DNA from: Neolentinus lepideus HHB14362 ss-1
Lineage: Eukaryota; Basidiomycota; Agaricomycetes; Gloeophyllales; Gloeophyllaceae
Direction of reading: 5' to 3'
NCBI GenBank assembly: GCA_001632425.1
Contig: KV425551.1
Span: 854,996 to 918,995 of the forward strand
DNA: 64,000 bases
The position numbers were made by a program, and so were the translations under genes. Shown here piece after piece: positions 34,927 through 44,944 of the stretch. The notes beneath the pieces are model-generated. The model was not told the DNA's origin and did not search any database. It saw only the letters and a program-made list of their open reading frames with translations. Positions within the stretch are counted from its first letter, which is position 1; each line of letters opens with the position of its first letter.

Positions 34927-37900
34927 TCACGTCTTCTTCAGCGTCAGTTTTATTTTCGGCGCTGAGCCCGCAGGGGGTTGTGGTAGGTCTGCGTCGTTCA
35001 TGGCAGACAGCGGTGGGCTAGTAGCGAGAGGGGAGGGCACTGCGGTGGGGAAACCGTACGACGTCCCTGGACGAGACGATGCTTGACCGATGGTTGGGGA
35101 AAATACAGCGTCGGAACTCTTGTTGAATCCGAGAGTGGGAAGACCCGGGGTTGGGGGAGATCCTGCAGAGGGGCTCGCCGCCGAGGGAGTCGCGGGCGGG
35201 GCGCCAGAGTTGAACTCTGCCCAGCGCGGACATTTTCTGTTGGTTTCTGCGCAGGCGTCAATACACGGCTAAAGTATGTAGCGGGGAACACTTACTCATA
35301 TGTCCCATCTGGCCGCAGTGGCCACATCGTCTCTGAACAACGATCAGGGCCCGTCCTCACCGGATAAACATGGCAGAAAGTAACGTACTGTTGTGTCAGG
35401 CTTGACAGGTCGGTTGAGTAGTAATGGCGTGCCTCCTTCTTTCGCAATCTTTGCATTCTTACGATGCAGACGTCTCTCTTGGTTCTTTTTCATACGCAGG
35501 ATTTCCTCTTCGAGCCTAGTGGAGAATAATGGATCAGAGGAGTAATTATCGCATGAAATGAGTCGACCTACCTCTTTTTAGCCCTCGCATCTTTCTCCGC
35601 ATCACCAGTAGGTGCCAGGGCATCCGCCAACGTTGTCTCTTCTTCTATCATCTGCCGCCTACGCACATAAGCGTGAATGACCGCAGGATCACGAACGATC
35701 TCTGTTCTCCAATGGCCATCCACCTGAAGGACACGAGCACATGAACAAAAAAACACGACGGCAATGTCAGGAGAAACGCACCAGACGCTTGATCCGCAAC
35801 ACCCGTCTACTGTTTTCAGGTCCATAACTCATTTCTCGATCCCTATCAACAGATGAACCACGGCTGTACGCAGGAGAGGGAGCGGCGGATGGCCCTGCCG
35901 CCGTGGGAGATAATGCAGATATCGCCGGCAATTGCAGCAGGTCCAGCGCTCTGCGTTGCAACGACATTTCTTGCGGTTTCTGCGACGCATCACGCCGTTC
36001 ATCTTCTTCAGTGAGCTGCGGTTCGTCGCGTCGGCTCAGGGAGTCGAACTGTGCTTTCCATATGCGCTCGATCTCGGATTTGTAAATGAGCTGCTGTTCC
36101 GCGACATTATACCTATGCGCTGACTTGGGTCGCGCTTCGGCTTCGGCTAATAAGTGGGACCATGATCAGTGAGGTGATAGGATGCGACCAAAGAAGGAGT
36201 AAGCGTACCAAGCTTCTGCTCGTAGTCTTCACCAGCCTTTACAAAAATATCCTTCATCGAGACCCGAATAAAACTGAATGCCTCTCCCCTCCCACTAGGA
36301 TCGCCCTCCCCATGCAACCTAAGCATAGCCTTGGCTTGCGTCGCAAACAGGAAATTCTTTGTAGTGATCCAAGGTGCCAACTGCTGCTCAATTGACAGAT
36401 TACCCTCGTCTCCATCCACCGCTTCCGCCGCCTGGCTATAGCCGAGGTCTTGGAGGTGGCGCTGGCCGACCTGCATGCTCTCGGAGAGAACGACTTGCTC
36501 TGGGGTCACCATTTTGAGTTGATCGACTTCGGAAGGGACTTGCCAGCCTTGCTTCAAGCGCCAGAAGCCTTGGTGAGGACCCCGCCGATGATACTCCATA
36601 AATTCCTATATAATGTTTCAGAAAGAGCCTGCCTTCGGAGCAGGAGACTTAAGCACACCTTCAGCCTTTGCCGCATTTGCAACTCATTCTGATCAGGGAA
36701 ATACTTCATCAATCTCGAGATCTTCAATCGTTCTTCATGGCTCTTCTGCAACAACTTATAGGTAATATTTTGAAGCCGATGTTTGATGGTATTTGTGATC
36801 TTTCGCGAATGTGGACCAGGCACCTCAGTGACAGGGTACGTCTGGCCTACTACGAAGAGGTTCTTCATTTCTCGGATGTAGTACCGCGTCTCACCCTTGA
36901 TCGTGCTCCTGGATGACAAAGGAATGAATCAACCGTGTCCATATGATTTGAAGGATTCACAGACCTAACGACAAGGAAGTCAGTTGGATATGGCTTCTGC
37001 CTAAAGAGGGGTGCCCTGATAAGATTATTGTACAAGGCTGGTACAGTCTCTCCGGGATAGACATATCCGAACTTCATGAATGGTGACTCGTCTTGAGGTT
37101 CCAGTACGAAGGGGACACCCAGGTCATACTAGTGATCGCTGAGTGATTCGGCGACAGATGTACGTGCCTCGATACTAACCTTCGGTATATGCTCGTCCTT
37201 CTCGTCCTTCTTTCGATAGTAATTAACAAGAATACTTCCCATACCAAAGTTCGACATTATCGGTGGATGTTCCTCCTACGACCCAGGTATGCGTGTTACC
37301 AAACTCACAAATAAATCCAGCACTTTATGATTACTCACCGAGAACTCCCACAACACATAATTGCTCGTATCCTTCAAACTCAAATCAGTTGTCCTATGGA
37401 GACCCTCGCCAACGTTACCGCCCTTCCCGACCTTCCTTCCTGCCTTGTCTTTTTTCTTCTTCGCCGTTCGCACTTTGCCGAAGTGCAGCTCAACATTAGC
37501 TGGGAACTGGAGCGCAGGCCGGTGCCATGATCGAGCCTCCTGCTTTGACAAGCGCGTCTTGTACTAGACGCACAAAGACGAAGGTCGTAAGTACTTAGCA
37601 GAACGTATGGATATGCAAGAACGTACGAACGGCAATTGCAGCTTCTGCGCTGGATAAGCATGTTCGACGACCAACTGTCCGAACGTTTGCCTGACGCGAT
37701 GGCCTCTTCCTTCCTTCGACAATTCGTAGTATTGGTCGTTCGAGAGGTTGAATTTGTCTTTGGGAACTTGTTCCGACCTGAAGCGTTTTCTGGGTCTCGG
37801 ATCCACAGCTGATTATATCGCACAAGAGGATCAGATTGTTGCGGAATCCCCGTACAACAATGGCTCCAGACGTACCCGTGGGACGCTCTTCAGTGGCGAC

Positions 37901-38855
37901 ATCCTCCTCGTTGATTTCCAGTTGCGTGAAGTCACGGAATGGTGCCCTAGGACTCCAAATAATACTTTGTGTCCAAGCCCCGGACTCCAGAGACTTATTG
38001 ACCTTGGAGGTCAAGTCAGCCTTCGATTCGGGACGAGCCGCAGCAGCTTCTTCGGCGTCTTCGTCAGGCTCGTAGACAATCTGGTCTTCCCAATTTGCCA
38101 AAAGGACGAGGTCAAATGACCGGTCTTGCAATGACAGAGAAACAATGTTCTCGGAGGTTGCCCGGTCCTGTAGTATATAAGATTCCGCACATCGAAGGGT
38201 CTAACAACGTACCTCTAGAGCGTTCTGAAGATCGTAGTCTATGTTGCCCGCAGCGACCACCTCGTCAGCACGCTGACTCTCGGCCTGTCGCTCAGCATCA
38301 CCGACGATGGACCTCAGGAAGTTCTTGGGAACCTCCCTCTTGCGAGGGTACACAGGTTCAACTAAGGACTGTAAGCTGACAATAGTAGACTATAACAAGG
38401 TATATACCATGAAACGGTCTCTTTGACACTCTCGATTTGGGAACTGTGTACCCTTTGAACAGTTCTGTGAAGTCGAGGATCTTGTCCTTTTCGAACGTCG
38501 GAAATCTCTCATAGACTGTCTTTGGTCGCTCCACAAGACGTCGTACTACTCTTACATGGCGCTGCGTTGGCATAGAACCCGGAGACTCAGCTTCCATCTT
38601 GACAGACGCAACCGAGTCTCCTTCCTCTTCCAACTCCCGATCGACCTGGTCCTCAAAATCCTCTCCTTGGTCAACACCAACTGCACCATCTCCATCCCAG
38701 TTATCACCATAGATCTGCTTAGAATCCAGTGAAGGAAGCCCGGAGATCCCCAGCTGATTCGAAAGCGCAGATGTCGAGGGTAATGAAAGGCCGCTCAGTA
38801 CGCGGTCGAGAGAGAAACCGGTGAGCGCTGAGATGACATCGGTTTCCTCGGACAT
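34927..38855 (-). CDS. TAF1: TFIID subunit TAF1 (DUF3591 protein)
   Basis: TAF1 is the scaffold of general transcription factor TFIID in the nucleus. The N-terminus (MSEETDVISALTGFSLDRVL) is acidic and contains PTFEKDKILDFTELFKGY. The conserved DUF3591 core has FDLVLLANWEDQIVYEPDED, SIIWSPRAPFRDFTQLEIN, FNLSNDQYYELSKEGRGHRV, LSKQEARSWHRPALQFP, ISRLMKYFPDQNELQMRQRL and MEYHRRGPHQGFWRLKQGW. A C-terminal zinc knuckle (CGHCGQMGHMKTNRKCPRWA) is restored by an intron at about 35239-35295, and the protein ends KIKLTLKKT. No bromodomain is seen, as in other fungal TAF1 proteins. The ATG is 38855; an in-frame GTG a few codons upstream is not needed. It is divergent from the PA28 gene. Confidence 0.9.
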
Positions 38856-39140
38856 AATGGTTGAAAAGGTGTGCACAGGGCCTTTTTACACAGCACAGAG
38901 CTCAGAGGACGTCTATCCACCACAGCCTTGGCGGTCTGCGCGATACGACTGAGCCTGCAGTAGCAAGTTGGTTGCAAGCGTTGCCACAAAGCAGTGGTCG
39001 CCGGCGGCACTGAGACCCATTGGCCACGTGATGATGCCACGCGAGACGCCACGCGGGAAGGCGCTTCTCACAAAGTCCCCCGATCTCAGTGGACTGTCCA
39101 AAAGTACGTCAACCCGTAACACGCATCTGCACGCGACACC
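38856..39140. promoter_or_regulatory. Divergent TAF1/PA28 promoter with CCAAT and E-box motifs
   Basis: This 285-bp divergent region contains ATTGG (a CCAAT box on the minus strand) at 39019-39023, directly followed by CACGTGATG at 39025-39033. In the TAF1 orientation the latter reads CATCACGTGG, 170 bp upstream of the ATG. Confidence 0.45.
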
Positions 39141-40455
39141 ATGGCCGGAAAACCGAGAAAAATCGACCTACAGTTAGAGAAGAAGTTGAAGGTGACTTTG
39201 ACTTGCTCAATTGCGTATTCAGTGGAAGTCATGATTTACAGGAATACCAACGCGCCGTCAGCGACACCGCAGAGGACATAATATTCGTTACTTTTCCTAC
39301 CAAGGTGTGTTCCCTCAGCGTGATCATACCGCATGCTGACTTGTATTAATAGATTTTGTGGGTGCTATTCTGTCTGCCTTGCTGTCGCCAAGGCTGAACC
39401 TGTGTATAGAGAAATCCAGCAACGAATAGATAGCACATTGGCGCCCGACTCCCCCTTCTACATGTCGCATGCCCAATCGTCAACAGACGTGACCGTTTAC
39501 CCAGCTCCTAACACTCCCTCTGACCCTGAGCCTAAGAAGCGCAAGAGGTCCACAGACAATGGCGTGGCAGCGAATGGCGCCACTGTGAACGACACGGAGT
39601 ATGCGAGGTATCCTAACCTTGTCATGGCTAATCAACACATCTCCAAACTTCACGTCGTGCTCAAGCAGGAATGTGAAGAGCTGGCAGATTATGTCGTGAG
39701 TTTCTCAGACCGTGACGTGCCACGCGCTACATATTTTATCATTCCTCGGCAGGACAAAGTCAAGCTATGGGTTAACCTAAACATGCCGAAGTCAGTCGCT
39801 CTGCATTTTCACTCGTACCTTTTCTTTGCTCATACTCTTTCTCTCAGAATCGAAGAGTATGTACTTTTTATCATTTAGAGTGCAGGTCTTTTTACCAAGC
39901 CGGACTTCAGCGGCGATAACTTCGGTACGTCTGATAACTTCATTCTTCTTTTCTGCATTTACGGCGTCTATACCCAGGTGTACAGATTCAAGAAGGTTAG
40001 ATTACATTAGTATATGTGTATGCCGCCTACTCATCGCGTTTTATATCACAGAGGTACTACAAGAGCTCCACCGCTCTCAGCAAAGCGCCTACAACCTGCG
40101 CGATAACGCTCGCCGTGACTACCTCGACCGAGCCAAGATCTGCGCCAAGTTGATCAAGTACCCGAATATCCAGGACTACGCTGTACGTTACTTCTCTCCG
40201 ATACCTAGCCTACTTCTCTCAACGAAGCCCGGATGACTGCCCACAGCTGGCGCTGAAAGAGCACGACGAGAAGCAGCTGTACTGCGCACGTCAGGATTTG
40301 TTAGATCTTAGGAACATCTACGCGGTCTTGACCGATATCATTCACAAGAACATCCAGAAGGTACGTCCTTCGTCTCTGTTCTGCTGCTCCAACAACTCTG
40401 ACCATATCTGCAGCTGCGTTCGCCAAAGGGCAACAATTCCAGCGCATTATACTAG
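39141..40455 (+). CDS. PA28 (REG/PSME3-type) proteasome activator
   Basis: PA28 forms a heptameric cap that opens the 20S proteasome without ATP. Exon 39141-39191 (MAGKPRKIDLQLEKKLK) joins to EYQRAVSDTAEDIIFVTFPT. Then come EPVYREIQQRIDSTLAPDSP and a charged insert with EPKKRKRS, an NLS-like patch in the position where the nuclear gamma form carries its NLS. The C-terminal domain has KVKLWVNLNMPKIEDGDNFG, QEEVLQELHRSQQSAYNLRD, AKICAKLIKYPNIQDY, LRNIYAVLTDIIHKNIQKLR and the terminal NNSSALY; the family ends similarly with a hydrophobic/aromatic tail. Short exons are frequent, including an 18-nt exon (GTGTACAGATTCAAGAAG). Between 39305 and 39392 there may be one 88-nt intron, or two introns around a 9-nt exon encoding ILW. 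The stop is 190 bp from convergent RRB1. Confidence 0.88.
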
Positions 40456-40645
40456 ACCTCTGAAGATCACCAATCTATCATAGAGTTACTTGGACTTAGG
40501 CCTCTTTCTCTTCTATAGGACTGTTTCTGATCACCGCTCCATGTTCCGTGCTTGGACTTAATATGTAGATTCCGATAGACTGCTCAATCGTATGAATGTC
40601 ATATGCAAAGACTACAGCTGCTCCCATGCTAGCAAGCGACACAGA

Positions 40646-42352
40646 TCATACAGAAATCGTCTTGAAGATATTAAATCCATCTAGCGCCGTGCTAATCACG
40701 GCACCCGGTATCTGCGGATGCCAGTGCACTTCTTTCACGTCCTTCTGTCCCTGGTGGACAAACAGTAGTTGTGGAGGAACGCTCATGCCTGCGTGGTTTT
40801 CGGTCGTATCCATGTCTTGCTCGTCGTCCTGCTCGACTGCAAGGTCCCATAGGGTTACTTGGTCATCGGCACCAGAGGCGGCGAAGATGGAGTCTTCCGT
40901 TGGGTGCCATTCGATGGAGGTGATGGGTCCTCGGTGCCAGATGAAGGAGGCGACTGGGCTGGGGACAGGATCGGATGACCTAGTAGGAGTTGTGAATGCG
41001 CTGCAAGACGAGGGGACGACAATCTAATTTGATTTACCCTCTCTTTTGCACATTTCTCAGATCCCACACTTTAATTCCACCTTCATCACCGCCACTGAGC
41101 AGCAAATAACTCGTACTACGGTTCCAGCTGATGACATTCACATCATTTTCATGCGCTCCTTCAATACTAGCAATACTCTTCCGGCCTTTACTTCTGATGT
41201 CCCAGATCTGAACACTCTGGTCCGCGGAACAAGACGCGAACACTACAGGCTCCGAGGGACTCCATTGCAGATCTTCCACACTGGAAGTATGCGAAGTGAA
41301 AGGCTGAGCGAGCGTGTTGAACCCTGATGGAGACACAGTCGTCAAGTAGATTTTAGATTGGACATCGCCTGTTAGTAGTCGCAGGCCTGAGCTCCCGCTT
41401 CCACTGGATGCCCAGTCCATAGCGAAGCCTTCCGCCCGTCCATGAGCATTGATGGTGTACGCGGGAGTATGCGACCGAGACTTATCAATTGTGTACCCGG
41501 GTGTATCTAACGCCTCTATTAGCGGACGGATATCCCACACGTGCACTTTACCCGTCTCTGCCCATGTTGCTGTGTAGTATGGCTGGGAGACAGGAGGAAG
41601 AGGTGTGGAGGGTGGTAGTGGTTGAGCACGGACGCGGTTTACACCACCGTGATGGGAGATTGTCCGGAACTCTAGCACGGGATCTTCGTCTAGATCGTCG
41701 TTGTCGTCGTCGTCATCGTCCGACTCCTCTACAACGATCGGTCAGGACGGAGATAGATGGGATGCGACTCAGGCGTGCTCACCTCCATCCTTCTGGGTCC
41801 GGTGTAACGAGCTCATTTTATACACCGCCACCTCATTATTCTTTGCCGTATCTGCCTGCGTTCCCGTAACAATGTACGCAGTCGCAGGATACCGCTGTCG
41901 CTCATCGCCCAGACTGTCTCTTAAAACATCAAACGACAGACATGGCCAATTGACATTCATGTTGTGCCGCATTTCATAGACCGAATCGTCCGCCTCCAAA
42001 ACTTCATCTTTGCTCAGCACATGCTGTCCGGGGATGTAGACATCCTCCACTGGTGCGGGCTGGTCCTCGGTGTCTTCGATGGCAGGTAAGACCTCATCGA
42101 CTTCCATGCCTTAGCAAATCAGGTCTAACTCTGAGCACATAATCACAAGACTATCAGAGCGGACATACCATCTTCTCCTTCGTCGACTGCATCCTCATCG
42201 CTCTCGATCTCATCTTCCCAAGCATCCTCGAACTCGCCCATCTCATCCTCCACCTGGTGTCTCCGCCGATCGCCATTGACGGCGACTTTTGCATACGGTT
42301 CGCTGCTTCTCCCAGACGCTGTGACGACCTCGGTGACTGTGCGTTTCGACAT
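40646..42352 (-). CDS. RRB1: Ribosome assembly WD40 protein RRB1/GRWD1
   Basis: RRB1/GRWD1 is a nucleolar WD40 chaperone for ribosomal protein L3 in 60S assembly. An acidic N-terminus ([13 protein letters not shown], then [14 protein letters not shown]) leads to the CAF1-type helix region: [41 protein letters not shown] second acidic run lies at about 41690-41720. WD repeats follow: [83 protein letters not shown], and then [29 protein letters not shown]. It ends [10 protein letters not shown]. Three or four short introns interrupt it. The start is the only ATG before MSKRTVTEV. Confidence 0.9.
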
Positions 42353-42833
42353 TTTGAGGAAGGTGAGTGTATAGGATGCACTCCGAAAAAATTGGATGCA
42401 GGGAAATCGCGTGTAGCAGATCTAAAGCACGTGGACACAGCCACCCCTCTCGATCGAGCTTCCTCGTCATCAGACTAGTGACTCTTCGACTTAAGTATTC
42501 CATGCATACGGAGGATCCTTTTTCTCCTTCTACATATTCTGTGACACGTACTGATGCACAGATTACCCGAGTTCACAAATTGTTTTCGCATTCACTACCC
42601 CGAGTCATATGCCGATTCATCGGTGAATAAGGGATTAATATACACGTTGAGCGTGTGGCACTTAGACATTCAGTGGCATACGTGGCCATGCCGTGCTGCG
42701 CTCTTCTCAACCTCCGTCACGGACGTGCCAAGGAGATGGGAGGCCACTATATAAGGCCCTGCCTTTTCGACGGTTCTCCTTATCAATTTCTCGCAATCCT
42801 TTCTCCCCTGTAATCTCAACGATTTCCTCTAAC
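42353..42833. other. Divergent RRB1/MAPEG promoter region
   Basis: This 481-bp region has no supported ORF. On the MAPEG side it contains a TATA box (see its own entry). No comparable element was seen on the RRB1 side. Confidence 0.4.
42748..42755 (+). promoter_or_regulatory. TATA box of the MAPEG gene
   Basis: TATATAAG lies 79-86 bp upstream of the ATG at 42834 and is followed by a pyrimidine-rich leader. It is a near-perfect TATA consensus. Confidence 0.6.
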
Positions 42834-43626
42834 ATGTCTGCCTACGCCAGCCTCGTTGTGCCCCAAGGGTGCGTCTTCACGAAATTTGTCTACAAGTGGC
42901 TTACGATTTATCGTTAGTTTCCAATACGTTGAAGCCGCTCTATTCTCCATCGTCCCGCTCCTCTTCTGGCAAAGCTACAAAGTCGGCTTTGCTCGTAGAG
43001 ACGCAAAAATACCCTACCCCCAGCGTATGTACAGTCAATAGTAGACTTGACTGTCTGCTAGTCCTCACCTCCATCCAGCTTACGCTGAAAAAGCGGAGGC
43101 GGCCGTCTCTAAAGAAGCTCAGCGCTTCAACTGCGTGCAACGTAAGTGCCACTATGAATCTAATGTGAAACGGCGACTTATAATGATAAATATAGGTGCT
43201 CATCTGAATACCATCGAGGCGCTCCCTCAAATACTGATAAGGTGTGCCCGTCATTGCCGTGCCTCTCCTCACCTGCCTTTACCTATATCATTTACCATAG
43301 CACCCTCATAGTGGGCCTGCGCCTACCAATCCTCGCCGCATCTCTCTGTGGCATTTGGTCCTTCTCCCGTGTTCTATACACCATCGGCTATTCAACCGGG
43401 AATCCCGACAGGGTATATAATCTGATTTCGCATGCAACGATGACGCAGTTTACTGATATATGATGATTGCAGCGCGTCACGAGCGGAGGTGGACTCGGCT
43501 ATATTGGACAGTTTGGTAAGACGGCATCCAGCATGGATGTCACACAGACGCGCTAATTACGTACTTGCAGGCCTCATATTCAGCGGTATCTACACTATAG
43601 CGGAGTCCTTGCGGGGAAGCTGGTAG
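42834..43626 (+). CDS. MAPEG-family protein, microsomal glutathione S-transferase 3 type
   Basis: MAPEG enzymes are small four-helix ER membrane proteins that conjugate or reduce with glutathione. Several short exons give MSAYASLVVPQ, then AALFSIVPLLFWQSYKVGFA, RRDAKIPYPQ, LYAEKAEAAVSKEAQRFNC, QRAHLNTIEALPQILI, TLIVGLRLPILAASLCGIW, RVLYTIGYSTGNPDR and GLGYIGQFGLIFSGIYTIAE. The FNC-x-QRAHxNTxE stretch and RVLYTxGYSTGxPxxR are diagnostic MGST3 signatures. Five or six introns for about 150 residues is dense. Splice sites were inferred from the homology order. It converges on the thaumatin-like gene. Confidence 0.85.
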
Positions 43627-43831
43627 AGTCCTCCGCGTGGAGATCAACCTGTGCAATACCGTCACCACAACTGTTCATCTCATATCTTCCTTTAGAGTAC
43701 ATGGTGATACAAACAATGGACTGGTGGTAGCTACATAACTGAGGATGGCGTGCACGAGGTTTACAGTGTCCTAATCATTCGCGATGTGTCCGCATTGCTG
43801 GAGGAGTGTCTTTTTGCCATGCGGTACCTAT

Positions 43832-44546
43832 TTAACAGAACTGGATGGTGTACGAGGTACCAGTCGGGCAGCTGCTCGTGGCGCCGCAACCATTGCCGTC
43901 TCCATTGGCATCGATGCAAGAGACAGGAGCGGTAGAACCTACGGAGAAGGGCCAAAAGGAGTATTAGTGGCGTAGATGGTTAAAGACAAGAAACCCACAG
44001 CCAGAACCCGGTTCAATGGTAAGTGGAATGTTGAAATTGTCACCGGACGTCGGGTTGAAGTAGTCAAAGTCAGCATATCTAAGTCAACCACGTGGTTGAT
44101 GATCATGCTCGTGGGCGCCGTAATAGAACGTATATACTGACCCGTCGATGGTGAACTGGGCCAGGGTCGGCCCAGTGGGTGCAGGCGAAGTACAGTTCTC
44201 GCCGCCGGAGGGGCACCCACCGGATGTACACACGCCAGCAGAATTGCAGCCAGTGCGGCCCCAGATACGACCACTCCAACCGCTATACAACGTCACGACC
44301 TGGCTGGCTCCCGCGATGAGCGGGAAACCACCTGTGGCAGTGCCGTCCTCCGAGGCCATAGGGTAGAACGCCGGATCCACTTGATAGGAGCAGTTGTTGA
44401 AGATATCTACGGACGTTCTGCAATGTGTGATCAAGAATAAATGCACGGGTGTTTGCAAAAAGAAGATGACCATACGCTGAAGCTGGGATTACCGCCACCG
44501 AAACAATGGCAGTAGCAACCGTAACGATGAAGACGTGAGCAAACAT
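43832..44546 (-). CDS. Small secreted thaumatin-like protein
   Basis: The protein has a signal peptide (MFAHVFIVTVATAIVSVAVI, cleavage likely after PASA). An intron joins ASA to TSVDIFNNCSYQVDPAFYPM. The body contains FPLIAGASQVVTLYSGWSGR, IWGRTGCNSAGVCTSGGCPS and GGENCTSP, then IDGSVYTFY. A last intron (GTGGGT..CCGTAG) is needed to restore GSGCSTAPVSCIDANGDG and the terminal SYTIQFC. Ten cysteines are seen in the mature part, as in the small class of thaumatin-like proteins; the classical plant form has sixteen. The role is presumably extracellular, in wall or beta-glucan interaction, but this is inference. A TATA-like ATTATAA lies about 85 bp upstream. Confidence 0.78.
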
Positions 44547-44944
44547 GGCGGTAAAAAGTCTGATGTTATGCGGGAAGGTAAGAGGATGGAGATGGTTCTG
44601 GTGCTTTGGACATCTTCCGCTTATAATACTGCCTCTTCGTCGACGTCAGACGGTCAAGTCATGGCCGCGTCCTGCCCATACGGCGAATACTGCCCACTCT
44701 GTGGACTATGAGCAGTCAGATGGGCCGGGAACCTGATGTATGAACACGCCGAGACGGAAAACGATGGCCTGAGTGAAGCTGCAGAATACTGCACCGCGTT
44801 GTGGCGTACGTCAATCGCCAGAAGGACTCGGCAGATCCCGAAGATCTAGTTCCCAGGGTCGTTTGCCGATCGAGATTTCATTTCGAATTTTACATCTCGA
44901 TTTTATCTGTGCAGACCTAGCCTGAAGCTACCCACTCGCTTGCC
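44547..44944. other. Divergent thaumatin-like/ADE5,7 promoter region
   Basis: This 398-bp region has no supported ORF. AGTATTATAA on the minus strand (44631-44640) is a plausible TATA element for the thaumatin-like gene. No clear core element was seen on the ADE5,7 side. Confidence 0.4.
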
